From: Streptomyces guryensis
Lineage (GTDB): Bacteria; Actinomycetota; Actinomycetes; Streptomycetales; Streptomycetaceae
DNA: 64,000 nucleotides
Reading direction: 5' to 3'
NCBI RefSeq assembly: GCF_021261325.1
Contig: NZ_JAJSBI010000020.1
Location: 122,828-186,827, forward strand
Part shown: positions 1 to 8,731 of the stretch, piece after piece
Position numbering within the stretch: position 1 is the first letter of the stretch
Layout of the letters: each line of letters starts with the position of its first letter
The notes under the pieces: generated by a model
Database searches by the model: none
Told to the model about the DNA's origin: nothing
The model's input: the letters and a program-made list of their open reading frames with translations, nothing else
Made by a program: the position numbers and the translations under genes

Positions 1-1082
1 TCCAGGAGCGGGCGGCCGATGTCCGGCGGCCCGGCTTCCCGCTCGCCGAGATCCACGAGGACGGCACCTCCGTCATCACCAAACACCCCGGCACCGGCGG
101 CTTCGTCGACGTCGGCACGGTCACCGCGCAGCTGCTGTACGAGACGGCCGGCGCCCGGTACGCGGGACCGGACGTGACGGCCCGCCTGGACACCATCCGC
201 CTCGCCCAGGACGGCCCCGACCGCGTCCGCATCGAGGGCGTGCGCGGCGAGGCCCCGCCCCCCACCCTGAAGGTCGGCCTCAACCGGCTCGGCGGCTTCC
301 GCAACGAGGTCGTCTTCGTCCTCACCGGCCTGGACATCGAGGCCAAGGCCGCGCTCGTGCGGGAGCAGATGGAGCCGGCGGTGAGCAAAGTCACCGACGC
401 ACGCTGGGAGTTGGCCCGTACCGACCGGCCCGACGCGGCCACGGAGGAGACGGCGAGTGCGTTGCTGCGGCTCGTGGTGCGGGACCCGGACGAGGGCGTG
501 GTCGGGCGGGCGTTGAGCGGAGCCGCCGTCGAGCTGGCGCTGGCAAGCTACCCCGGCTTCCATGTGCTGGCGCCACCCGGGAAGGGCGCACCTTATGGGG
601 TCTTCGAGGATGTGTACGTCCCCCATGGTGTCGTCGACCATGTGGCGGTCCTCCACGACGGGCGCCGGGTTCCGGTGGCCCCGGCCCACGACACCCTCGT
701 ACTCGACGATCTACCGGAGCCGCCACTGCCGCAGCCGCTGCCGCCGGGACCCGTCCGGCGTGCCCCGCTCGGCCTGGTCGCCGGTGCCCGCAGCGGAGAC
801 AAGGGCGGAAACGCCAACGTCGGCGTCTGGGCCCGGACCGACGAGGCCTGGCGGTGGCTCGCCCACGAGCTGACGGTGGACCGTTTCCGTGAGCTGCTGC
901 CCGAGGTGCGCGACCTGCCCGTCACCCGCCACGTCCTGCCGAATCTCCGCGCCCTCAACTTCGTCGTCGAGGGCGTTCTCGGCGCGGGCGTCGCCGCCCA
1001 GCACCGTTTCGACCCGCAGGCCAAGGCCCTCGGTGAATGGCTGCGCTCCCGCCACCTGGACGTCCCGGAGGCCCTGCTGTGA
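1..1082 (+). CDS. AtuA-family (DUF1446) acyclic terpene utilization protein, 5' truncated by window edge
   Basis: The reading frame is open from base 3 with no start in view, so only about the last 360 residues are present. The visible part contains TKHPGTGGFVDVGTV near the left edge and, at the C-terminus, a second domain with GARSGDKGGNANVGVWAR, both typical of AtuA/DUF1446 proteins. AtuA is required for citronellol/geraniol catabolism in Pseudomonas, but its reaction is not settled. The stop overlaps the GTG of the carboxylase beta subunit by 4 bases (GTGA), so the two are translationally coupled. The neighbours (carboxylase, acyl-CoA dehydrogenase, hydratase) match atu or liu type pathways. 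Family assignment is firm, substrate is inference. Confidence 0.85.
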   Translation, partial: QERAADVRRPGFPLAEIHEDGTSVITKHPGTGGFVDVGTVTAQLLYETAGARYAGPDVTARLDTIRLAQDGPDRVRIEGVRGEAPPPTLKVGLNRLGGFRNEVVFVLTGLDIEAKAALVREQMEPAVSKVTDARWELARTDRPDAATEETASALLRLVVRDPDEGVVGRALSGAAVELALASYPGFHVLAPPGKGAPYGVFEDVYVPHGVVDHVAVLHDGRRVPVAPAHDTLVLDDLPEPPLPQPLPPGPVRRAPLGLVAGARSGDKGGNANVGVWARTDEAWRWLAHELTVDRFRELLPEVRDLPVTRHVLPNLRALNFVVEGVLGAGVAAQHRFDPQAKALGEWLRSRHLDVPEALL

Positions 1083-2677
1083 CGATTCTGCCGACCACCC
1101 TGGACACCACCGGCCCGGACTACCGGGCCCACCGCGAGGCCATGCTCGCCAAGCTCGCCGACCTCGACGCCGAGCACGCCAAGGCCCTCGCGGGCGGCGG
1201 TGAGAAGTACGTGGCCAGGCACCGCAAGCGCGGCAAGCTCCTGGCCCGCGAGCGCATCGAACTGCTCCTCGACCCGGACACGCCCTTCCTGGAACTGTCG
1301 CCGCTCGCCGCCTGGGGCAGCGAGTACGCGGTGGGCGCCTCGCTGGTCACCGGTATCGGAGTCGTCGAGGGCGTGGAGTGCCTGATCACCGCCAACGACC
1401 CGACCGTACGCGGCGGCGCCAGCAACCCCTGGTCGCTGAAGAAGGCCCTGCGCGCCAACGACATCGCGCTCGCCAACCGCCTGCCCTGCATCAGCCTGGT
1501 CGAGTCGGGCGGCGCCGATCTGCCCTCCCAGAAGGAGATCTTCATCCCCGGGGGCGCCATCTTCAGGGACCTGACGAGGCTGTCGGCGGCCGGAATCCCC
1601 ACCATCGCCGTCGTCTTCGGGAACTCGACCGCCGGAGGCGCGTACATCCCCGGCATGTCCGACCACGTGATCATGGTCAAGGAACGCGCGAAGGTCTTCC
1701 TCGGCGGTCCGCCCCTGGTGAAGATGGCGACCGGCGAGGAGAGCGACGACGAGTCGCTCGGCGGCGCCGAGATGCACGCGCGCGTGTCGGGCCTCGCGGA
1801 CTACTTCGCCGTCGACGAACCGGACGCGCTGCGCCAGGCCCGACGGGTCGTCGCCCGGCTCAACCACCGCAAGGCGTACGGCGATCCAGGACCCGCCGAG
1901 CCCCCCAAGTACGACGAGGACGAGCTGCTGGGCATCGTCCCGGGGGACCTGAAGACCCCCTTCGACCCGCGCGAGGTCATCGCCCGGATCGTCGACGCCT
2001 CCGACTTCGACGAGTTCAAGCCGTTGTACGGGACCAGCCTGACCACCGGCTGGGCCACGCTCCACGGCTATCCCGTGGGGGTGCTGGCGAACGCCCAAGG
2101 GGTGCTGTTCAGCGAGGAGTCGCAGAAGGCCGCCCAGTTCATCCAGCTGGCAAACCAGCGCGACATCCCGCTCCTCTTCCTCCACAACACCACCGGCTAC
2201 ATGGTCGGCAAGGAGTACGAGCAGGGCGGCATCATCAAACACGGCGCGATGATGATCAACGCGGTCTCCAATTCGAAGGTGCCCCATCTGTCCGTGCTGA
2301 TGGGCGCCTCGTACGGCGCCGGTCACTACGGCATGTGCGGCCGCGCCTACGACCCCCGCTTCCTGTTCGCCTGGCCCAGCGCCAAGTCGGCCGTCATGGG
2401 CCCGCAGCAGCTCGCCGGCGTCCTCTCCATCGTCGCCCGGCAGTCGGCCGCCGCGAAGGGACAGCCGTACGACGAAGAGGGGGACGCGGCCCTGCGCGCC
2501 ATGGTGGAGCAGCAGATCGAGTCCGAGTCGCTCCCGATGTTCCTGTCCGGGCGGCTCTACGACGACGGCGTCATCGACCCGCGCGACACCCGCACGGTCC
2601 TGGGCCTGTGCCTGTCGGCCCTCCACACCACGCCGTACGAGGGTGCGCGCGGTGGCTTCGGCGTCTTCCGGATGTGA
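1079..2677 (+). CDS. Acyl-CoA carboxylase beta (carboxyltransferase) subunit, methylcrotonyl/geranyl-CoA carboxylase type
   Basis: A 532-residue carboxyltransferase subunit that would move CO2 from carboxybiotin to a branched acyl-CoA. The N-terminal crotonase-like half carries GGASNPWSLKKALRAND and the oxyanion-type loop GNSTAGGAYIPGM (about 180-193). The C-terminal half carries MGASYGAGHYGM (about 406-417). The length fits MccB/LiuB/AtuC proteins. I chose GTG at 1079 over an earlier in-frame ATG because it overlaps the previous stop by 4 bases and gives the usual N-terminus. The alpha subunit starts 5 bases after the stop. Specificity (methylcrotonyl, geranyl or another acyl-CoA) cannot be read from the sequence; the AtuA neighbour slightly favours a terpenoid-like substrate. 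Confidence 0.93.
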   Translation: MTILPTTLDTTGPDYRAHREAMLAKLADLDAEHAKALAGGGEKYVARHRKRGKLLARERIELLLDPDTPFLELSPLAAWGSEYAVGASLVTGIGVVEGVECLITANDPTVRGGASNPWSLKKALRANDIALANRLPCISLVESGGADLPSQKEIFIPGGAIFRDLTRLSAAGIPTIAVVFGNSTAGGAYIPGMSDHVIMVKERAKVFLGGPPLVKMATGEESDDESLGGAEMHARVSGLADYFAVDEPDALRQARRVVARLNHRKAYGDPGPAEPPKYDEDELLGIVPGDLKTPFDPREVIARIVDASDFDEFKPLYGTSLTTGWATLHGYPVGVLANAQGVLFSEESQKAAQFIQLANQRDIPLLFLHNTTGYMVGKEYEQGGIIKHGAMMINAVSNSKVPHLSVLMGASYGAGHYGMCGRAYDPRFLFAWPSAKSAVMGPQQLAGVLSIVARQSAAAKGQPYDEEGDAALRAMVEQQIESESLPMFLSGRLYDDGVIDPRDTRTVLGLCLSALHTTPYEGARGGFGVFRM

Positions 2678-2682
2678 GGCTC

Positions 2683-4533
2683 ATGATTACTTCTGTCCTG
2701 GTGGCGAACCGCGGCGAGATCGCCTGCCGTGTCTTCCGCACCTGCCGTGAGTTGGGAATCCGGACGGTCGCGGTGCACTCCGACGCCGACGAGAACGCCC
2801 TCCACGCGCGCGTGGCCGACACGGCGGTACGGCTGCCCGGCGCGGCGCCCGCGGACACGTATCTGCGCGGTGACCTCATCGTGAAGGCCGCCGTCGCATC
2901 CGGCGCGGACGCCGTCCACCCCGGCTACGGCTTCCTCTCCGAGAACGCCGACTTCGCACGCGCCGTCATCGGCGCCGGCCTGACCTGGATCGGACCGCCC
3001 CCCGAGGCCATCGAGGCGATGGCGTCCAAGACACGCGCCAAGGAACTCATGGGCATCGCGTCCCTGGAGCGAGGGCGGATCACCGAGGCCGACCTGCCCG
3101 TCCTGGTGAAGGCGGCAGCGGGCGGCGGAGGACGCGGGATGCGTGTCGTGCGCCGCCTGGCGGACCTCGACGCCGCCCTGGAGGGCGCACGGGCCGAGGC
3201 CGCGAGCGCCTTCGGCGACGGCGAGGTCTTCGTCGAGCCCTACCTGGAGCACGGCCGCCACGTAGAGGTCCAGGTCCTCGCGGACGGACACGGCACGATC
3301 TGGACCCTGGGCACCCGCGACTGCTCCCTCCAGCGCCGCCACCAGAAGGTCATCGAGGAGGCACCGGCACCCGGCCTCCCGGACAGCCTCACGGAAGACC
3401 TGTACGCACTGTCCGTACAGGCCGTGTGCGCAGTCGCCTACGAGGGCGCCGGCACCGTCGAGTTCCTGGTCGCAGACGGCCGCGCGCACTTCCTGGAGAT
3501 GAACACCCGCCTCCAGGTCGAACACCCCGTCACGGAAGCCGTCTTCGGTATCGACCTGGTGGCCCTGCAGATCCGGATCGCCGAAGGCCACGCCCTCGAA
3601 ACCGACCCCCCACGCGCGCGTGGCCACGCCATCGAGGCCCGCCTCTACGCCGAGGACCCGGCGAACGACTGGACCCCCCAGACCGGCACCCTGCACCGCC
3701 TGACCGCCCCCGAAGGCATCCGCCTGGACACGGGCTACGGCGACGGGGACGCCATCGGCGTCCACTACGACCCCATGCTCGCGAAAGCCGTCGCCCACGC
3801 CCCCACCCGCGCGGAGGCCGTCCGAGGACTGTCGGGAGCCCTGGAGCGCACCACGATCCACGGCCCGGCCACCAACCGCGACCTCCTCGTCCGCTCCCTG
3901 CGCCACAAGGAGTTCACGTCGGCCGCCATGGACACGGCCTTCTACGACCGCCACCTCCCCGAACTGATCACCCCGGCCCCCGACCCGCACTCCCCCCTGG
4001 CCGCAGCCCTGGCCGACTCCCGGTCCCGCCCCTCCCGCTTCGGCGGCTTCCGCAACCTCCCCTCCCAACCGCAGACCAGGCGCTACGCGACGGCAGGCGA
4101 GGAACACGAGGTCCACTACCGCCACACGCGCGCGGGCCTGGAGGCGGACGGGGTACGGGTCGTGCACGCGGCGCCGGACCTCGTCGTACTCGAAGTGGAC
4201 GGCGTGCAAAGGAAGTACGAGGTCGCACGGTACGGCGACGACGTGTACGTGAACACCACCCGCCTGACCGCCCTGCCCCGCTTCCCCGACCCGACAGCCC
4301 AGCACGCCCCGGGCTCCCTCCTGGCACCCATGCCGGGCACGGTCGTGAAGATCACCGAGGGCCTGACCGCAGGAGCGGCCGTACGGGCTGGAGAGCCCCT
4401 GCTCTGGCTGGAGGCGATGAAGATGCAGCACAAGATCACAGCGCCGGTCACAGGCACGCTGAGCGCTTTGCACGTGGTACCTGGCCAACAGGTAACGGTC
4501 GGCGAATTGCTGGCGGTAGTACAGCCCACCTAG
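2683..4533 (+). CDS. Acyl-CoA carboxylase alpha subunit: biotin carboxylase with C-terminal biotinyl domain
   Basis: A 616-residue biotin carboxylase/BCCP fusion that charges its own biotin with CO2 using ATP. The N-terminal domain starts ITSVLVANRGEIACRVFR; the ATP-grasp glycine loop KAAAGGGGRGM lies near residue 144, RDCSLQRRHQK and EMNTRLQVEHPVTE (about 271) follow. The C-terminal lipoyl/biotinyl domain has LEAMKMQHK with the biotinylated lysine near 580. The stretch between RAKELM and the glycine loop is a few residues shorter than I expect in this family. It partners the beta subunit immediately upstream. Stop at 4531-4533 is followed at once by an inverted copy of a dispersed 21-nt repeat. 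Confidence 0.93.
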   Translation: MITSVLVANRGEIACRVFRTCRELGIRTVAVHSDADENALHARVADTAVRLPGAAPADTYLRGDLIVKAAVASGADAVHPGYGFLSENADFARAVIGAGLTWIGPPPEAIEAMASKTRAKELMGIASLERGRITEADLPVLVKAAAGGGGRGMRVVRRLADLDAALEGARAEAASAFGDGEVFVEPYLEHGRHVEVQVLADGHGTIWTLGTRDCSLQRRHQKVIEEAPAPGLPDSLTEDLYALSVQAVCAVAYEGAGTVEFLVADGRAHFLEMNTRLQVEHPVTEAVFGIDLVALQIRIAEGHALETDPPRARGHAIEARLYAEDPANDWTPQTGTLHRLTAPEGIRLDTGYGDGDAIGVHYDPMLAKAVAHAPTRAEAVRGLSGALERTTIHGPATNRDLLVRSLRHKEFTSAAMDTAFYDRHLPELITPAPDPHSPLAAALADSRSRPSRFGGFRNLPSQPQTRRYATAGEEHEVHYRHTRAGLEADGVRVVHAAPDLVVLEVDGVQRKYEVARYGDDVYVNTTRLTALPRFPDPTAQHAPGSLLAPMPGTVVKITEGLTAGAAVRAGEPLLWLEAMKMQHKITAPVTGTLSALHVVPGQQVTVGELLAVVQPT

Positions 4534-4534
4534 A

Positions 4535-4552
4535 GGCGCGGGGAACTGCGCG
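4535..4552 (-). repeat. Dispersed GCGCAGTTCCCCGCGCC repeat, copy A
   Basis: Read on the minus strand this is an 18-base match to the dispersed repeat core CGCGCAGTTCCCCGCGCC found at five other places in the window. It begins two bases after the alpha-subunit stop codon, inside the 56-base gap before the acyl-CoA dehydrogenase gene. Confidence 0.7.
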
Positions 4553-4589
4553 CCCAGCCACATCCCACCCGCACCCGGCAGGAGTCCCC

Positions 4590-5729
4590 ATGCCCCCCAC
4601 CCTGGAATCCGAAGAACACAAAGCCCTCCGATCAGCGGTCGCCGCCCTTGGCAAACGCCACGGCCGCACCTTCGACCGAGAGGCCCTCTGGGCAGAGGCA
4701 GCCAAGCTCGGCTACCTGGGCGTCAACCTGCCGGAGGCACACGGCGGCGGAGGCGGCGGCATCGCAGAACTCTCCATCGTCCTGGAGGAGTTGGGCGCCG
4801 CAGGCTGCCCCCTGCTCATGATGGTCGTATCGCCGGCCATCTGCGGCACAGTGATCGCCCGCTTCGGCACCGAGGACCAGAAACGCACCTGGCTCCCCGC
4901 CCTGGCGGACGGCACCCGAACCATGGCCTTCGGCATCACAGAACCTGACGCCGGTTCCAATTCGCACCGCATCACGACCACGGCCCGCCGCGACCCCGAC
5001 ACCGGCGACTGGCTCCTCACCGGCCGCAAGGTCTTCATCTCGGGCGTCGACATCGCCGACGCCACCCTGATCGTCGGCCGCACCGAAGACGCCCGCACCG
5101 GCACCCTCAAGCCCTGCCTCTTCATCGTCCCGAGGGACGCGCCCGGCTTCACCCGCCGCCAGATCGACATGGAACTCCAAGCCGCGGAAAAGCAGTTCGA
5201 GCTCACCCTGGACGACGTCCGCCTCCCCGCGGACGCCCTCGTCGGCGACGAGGACGCCGGCCTCCTCCAGCTCTTCGCCGGCCTCAACCCCGAACGCATC
5301 ATGACCGCCGCCTTCGCCATCGGCATGGGCCGCCACGCGCTCGCGCAGGCGATCGCATACGCCCGCGACCGCACCGTCTGGAAGACCCCCATCGGCGCCC
5401 ACCAGGCCATCGCCCACCCCCTCGCCCAGGCGCACATCGACCTCGAACTCGCGCGCCTGATGATGCAGAAAGCGGCATACCTGTACGACGCCGGAGACGA
5501 CGTCGGCGCAGGTGAGGCCGCCAACATGGCCAAGTACGCGGCGGGAGAGGCCTGCGTCAGGGCCGTCGACCAGGCCGTGCACACCCTCGGCGGCAACGGC
5601 CTCACCCGCGAATTCGGACTCGCCAAGTTGATAACAGCCGCACGCGTGGCTCGTATTGCTCCGGTGAGCCGGGAGATGATTCTCAACTACGTCTCCCACC
5701 AGACCCTCGGCCTGCCCAAGTCGTACTGA
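4590..5729 (+). CDS. Acyl-CoA dehydrogenase
   Basis: A 379-residue flavoprotein of the acyl-CoA dehydrogenase family, the usual full length. The N-terminal helical domain, the beta domain with FGITEPDAGSNSHRI (about 113-127), and the C-terminal helices with GNGLTREFGLAKLI are all present; the Glu of TRE is in the usual catalytic-base region. In this operon it would introduce the double bond that yields the carboxylase substrate, as LiuA does for isovaleryl-CoA or AtuD for citronellyl-CoA. Start ATG at 4590 follows GCAGGAGTCCCC. The CoA ligase gene starts 28 bases downstream. Confidence 0.9.
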   Translation: MPPTLESEEHKALRSAVAALGKRHGRTFDREALWAEAAKLGYLGVNLPEAHGGGGGGIAELSIVLEELGAAGCPLLMMVVSPAICGTVIARFGTEDQKRTWLPALADGTRTMAFGITEPDAGSNSHRITTTARRDPDTGDWLLTGRKVFISGVDIADATLIVGRTEDARTGTLKPCLFIVPRDAPGFTRRQIDMELQAAEKQFELTLDDVRLPADALVGDEDAGLLQLFAGLNPERIMTAAFAIGMGRHALAQAIAYARDRTVWKTPIGAHQAIAHPLAQAHIDLELARLMMQKAAYLYDAGDDVGAGEAANMAKYAAGEACVRAVDQAVHTLGGNGLTREFGLAKLITAARVARIAPVSREMILNYVSHQTLGLPKSY

Positions 5730-5757
5730 CCGCCGCCCCGGCCGCCTTGGAGGAACC

Positions 5758-7344
5758 GTGTTCCGCAGCGAGTACGCAGACGTCCCGCCCGTAGCACTCC
5801 CCATCCACGAAGCGGTGCTGGGCCGGGCCGCCGAACACGGTGACGCGCCCGCCCTCATCGACGGAACCGACGGCACCACCCTCACGTACGACCAACTGGA
5901 CCGCTTCCACCGCCGCGTCGCGGCAGCGCTCGCCGAGGCCGGCGTACGCAAGGGGGACGTACTCGCCCTGCACAGCCCCAACACCGTCGCCTTCCCGACC
6001 GCCTTCTACGCCGCCACGCGCGCGGGCGCCTGCGTCACCACCGTGCACCCACTGGCCACCGCCGAGGAGTTCGCCAAGCAGCTGCGGGACTCGGCGGCCC
6101 GCTGGATCGTCACCGTGTCACCCCTGCTGGAGACGGCACGCAGGGCCGCCGAACTCGCGGGCGGCGTCGAGGAGATATTCGTCTGCGACAGCGCGCCCGG
6201 ACACCGGTCGCTGATCGACATGCTGGCGTCCGCCGCCCCCGAGCCGGCCGTCGACATCGACCCGGTGACGGACGTCGCGGCACTCCCGTACTCCTCCGGG
6301 ACGACCGGCATCCCCAAGGGCGTCATGCTCACCCACCGCCAGATCGCCACCAACCTCGCCCAGCTCGAACCCCTCATCCCGGCCGCCCCCGGCGACCGCA
6401 TCCTCGCCGTCCTGCCCTTCTTCCACATCTACGGCCTGACGGCCCTCATGAACGCACCCCTCAGGCAGGGCGCCACGGTCGTCGTCCTCCCGCGCTTCGA
6501 CCTCGAAACCTTCCTCGCGGCCATCCAGAACCACCGCATCACCAGCCTGTTCGTGGCCCCGCCCATCGTCCTGGCCCTGGCCAAACACCCCCTGGTCGCC
6601 CAGTACGACCTGTCGTCCCTGAAGCACGTCATCAGCGCCGCCGCCCCCCTGGACGCGGCACTCGCCGCCGCCTGCTCCCAACGCCTCGGCCTGCCACCCG
6701 TCGGCCAGGCCTACGGCATGACGGAACTGTCACCGGGCACCCACGTCGTCCCCCTCGACGCCATGCACGACGCACCCCCCGGCACCGTCGGCAAGCTCAT
6801 CGCGGGCACCGAGATGCGCATCGTCTCCCTCGACGACCCCGACAACGACCTCGGCATCGGCGAGTCCGGCGAGATCCTCATCCGCGGCCCCCAGATCATG
6901 AAGGGCTACCTCGGCCGCCCCGACGCCACCGCCGCGATGATCGACCCGGACGGCTGGCTGCACACCGGAGACGTGGGCCACGTCGACGCCGACGGCTGGC
7001 TCTTCGTCGTCGACCGCGTCAAGGAACTCATCAAGTACAAGGGCTTCCAGGTGGCCCCCGCCGAACTCGAAGCGCTCCTCCTCACCCACCCGGGCATCAC
7101 CGACGCGGCCGTCATCGGCGTCTACAACGACGACAACAACGAAGTCCCGCACGCCCACGTCGTCCGCCGGCCCACCGCCACCGACCTCTCCGAAGGAGAG
7201 GTCATGATGTACGTCGCCGAACGCGTCGCCCCCTACAAACGCGTCCGCCAGGTCACCTTCATCGACAGCGTCCCGCGGGCCGCCTCCGGCAAGATCCTCC
7301 GCCGCGAACTGCGGGAACCGCGGGAACCCAAGGAGCGCACATGA
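5758..7344 (+). CDS. 4-coumarate/cinnamate:CoA ligase family AMP-forming ligase
   Basis: A 528-residue ANL-superfamily ligase that adenylates a carboxylate and forms its CoA thioester. All core motifs are visible: P-loop YSSGTTGIPKGVMLTH, GQAYGMTE, LHTGDVG, hinge VVDRVKELIKYKGFQVAP and the C-terminal catalytic lysine in PRAASGKILRREL. The closest protein I recall is the S. coelicolor cinnamate:CoA ligase (SCO4383), which sits in the same gene order; that is memory, not a search. The stop overlaps the start of the hydratase gene by 4 bases (ATGA), placing the ligase firmly in the operon. The true acid may be an aromatic or a branched aliphatic one. Confidence 0.92.
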   Translation: MFRSEYADVPPVALPIHEAVLGRAAEHGDAPALIDGTDGTTLTYDQLDRFHRRVAAALAEAGVRKGDVLALHSPNTVAFPTAFYAATRAGACVTTVHPLATAEEFAKQLRDSAARWIVTVSPLLETARRAAELAGGVEEIFVCDSAPGHRSLIDMLASAAPEPAVDIDPVTDVAALPYSSGTTGIPKGVMLTHRQIATNLAQLEPLIPAAPGDRILAVLPFFHIYGLTALMNAPLRQGATVVVLPRFDLETFLAAIQNHRITSLFVAPPIVLALAKHPLVAQYDLSSLKHVISAAAPLDAALAAACSQRLGLPPVGQAYGMTELSPGTHVVPLDAMHDAPPGTVGKLIAGTEMRIVSLDDPDNDLGIGESGEILIRGPQIMKGYLGRPDATAAMIDPDGWLHTGDVGHVDADGWLFVVDRVKELIKYKGFQVAPAELEALLLTHPGITDAAVIGVYNDDNNEVPHAHVVRRPTATDLSEGEVMMYVAERVAPYKRVRQVTFIDSVPRAASGKILRRELREPREPKERT

Positions 7345-8075
7345 CGTTGATCGGACGCACGCGCGCGCGGGGCATCGAAACCCTCAGCCTCGACTCCCCG
7401 GCCAACCGCAACGCTCTCTCAGCAGCGCTCGTGGGCGAACTCACCGGCGCACTGACGGACTGCGCCAAGGACACCGGCGTACGCGCGACCGTCCTCACCC
7501 ACACCGGCAACACGTTCTGCGCGGGCGCCGACCTCCGCGACCCACCGCACCCGGACGCACTCGTCCACCTGCTCCGCCAGATCGTCGAACTACGCAAACC
7601 GGTCGTGGCACGGGTGACAGGCCATGTGCGCGCAGGCGGCCTGGGCCTGCTGGCCGCCTGCGACATCGCCGCCGCCTCCACACCGTCCACCTTCGCGTTC
7701 ACAGAGGTACGGATCGGAGTGGCCCCCGCCGTCATCTCCCTGCCGCTGCTGCCCCGCACAGACCCCCGGGCCCTCGCCCGCTACTACCTCACCGGCGAGC
7801 GCTTCGAGGCACCCGAGGCCGCCCGCATCGGCCTCCTGACCGCCGCGGGCGACGACGTGGACGCCGTACTGGAACCCATCCTGGACGGCCTTCGCCGAGC
7901 CGCCCCCCGGGGCCTGGCCGAGACGAAACAGCTGCTCACAGCTAGGGTGCTGGAGACATTCGACCGGGACGCGGCCGACCTCACCGCACTCTCGGCCCGG
8001 CTGTTCGCCTCCCCGCAGGCCCGCGAGGGAATGACGGCCTTCCTGGAACGACGGGATCCCACATGGGTGCTGTGA
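7341..8075 (+). CDS. Enoyl-CoA hydratase/isomerase family protein
   Basis: A 244-residue crotonase-fold protein, slightly short for the family. The first oxyanion segment FCAGADLRD, the second segment GHVRAGGLGLLAACDIAAA, and FTEVRIGVAPAV with a Glu at one common catalytic position are visible. It would hydrate the unsaturated acyl-CoA made by the carboxylase, or cleave the resulting hydroxyacyl-CoA. Its ATG overlaps the ligase stop (ATGA) and its own stop overlaps the TetR gene start region, so it is coupled on both sides. Confidence 0.88.
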   Translation: MTLIGRTRARGIETLSLDSPANRNALSAALVGELTGALTDCAKDTGVRATVLTHTGNTFCAGADLRDPPHPDALVHLLRQIVELRKPVVARVTGHVRAGGLGLLAACDIAAASTPSTFAFTEVRIGVAPAVISLPLLPRTDPRALARYYLTGERFEAPEAARIGLLTAAGDDVDAVLEPILDGLRRAAPRGLAETKQLLTARVLETFDRDAADLTALSARLFASPQAREGMTAFLERRDPTWVL

Positions 8076-8683
8076 CCACCGACAACAGCGTCGACCGCGC
8101 CGACCGCGTGCCCAAACAGGACCGCAGCCGAGCCACCCGCCAGCGCCTCCTGGAAGCCGCCGTCGCCTGCCTCGCCGAACACGGCTGGGCCGGCTCCACC
8201 GTCTCCGTCGTCGCCGAACGCGCCGGCGTCTCCCGCGGCGCCGCCCAGCACCACTTCCCCACCCGCGAGGACCTCTTCACCGCAGCCGTCGAATACGTCG
8301 CCGAAGAACGCTCCACAGCGCTCCGCGCCCTCTTCCCCCAAGGCGCGGCAGGCGACCGACGCGCGGTCGTCGCGGCCCTCGTCGACCTCTACACCGGCCC
8401 CCTCTTCCGCGCCGCCCTCCACCTCTGGGTCGCCGCCTCCAACGAGGACCAGCTCCGCCCCCGCGTCACAGAACTCGAAGCCCGCGTCGGCCGCGAAACC
8501 CACCGCATCGCCGTGGACCTGCTCGCCGCCGACGAGTCCCGCCCGGGCGTCCGGGAAACCGTCCAGGGCCTCCTGGACATGGCGCGCGGCCTCGGCCTCG
8601 CCAACCTGCTCACGGACGACGGGGGGCGCCGGGAGGGGGTTGTGGCGCAGTGGGCTGCGCTGCTGGACGAGGCCCTGGACTGA
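8063..8683 (+). CDS. TetR-family transcriptional regulator
   Basis: A 206-residue TetR regulator. The N-terminal helix-turn-helix is clear (RATRQRLLEAAVACLAEHG, VVAERAGVSRGAAQHHFPTR), the C-terminal ligand domain is ordinary. The frame starts with ATG at 8063, inside the end of the hydratase gene; a GTG at 8072 would give the GTGA overlap used elsewhere in this operon and is an equally good start. As last gene of the operon it probably represses its own operon in response to an acyl-CoA. I found no copy of the CTGACGNNNCGTCAG operator in this operon, so it is not an obvious candidate for the 31-56 kb regulon. Confidence 0.9.
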   Translation: MGAVTTDNSVDRADRVPKQDRSRATRQRLLEAAVACLAEHGWAGSTVSVVAERAGVSRGAAQHHFPTREDLFTAAVEYVAEERSTALRALFPQGAAGDRRAVVAALVDLYTGPLFRAALHLWVAASNEDQLRPRVTELEARVGRETHRIAVDLLAADESRPGVRETVQGLLDMARGLGLANLLTDDGGRREGVVAQWAALLDEALD

Positions 8684-8731
8684 ACTCCGGGGCCCACGGC
8701 ACGCAGCCGCCCGCGCCGCTCAAGCACCCCC

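Noticed and set aside
593..2626. Very long minus-strand frame (677 codons) opposite the AtuA and carboxylase genes
   Set aside because: It is the antisense shadow of two well-supported genes in high-GC DNA; the translation is Arg/Gly/Val-rich without recognisable domains.
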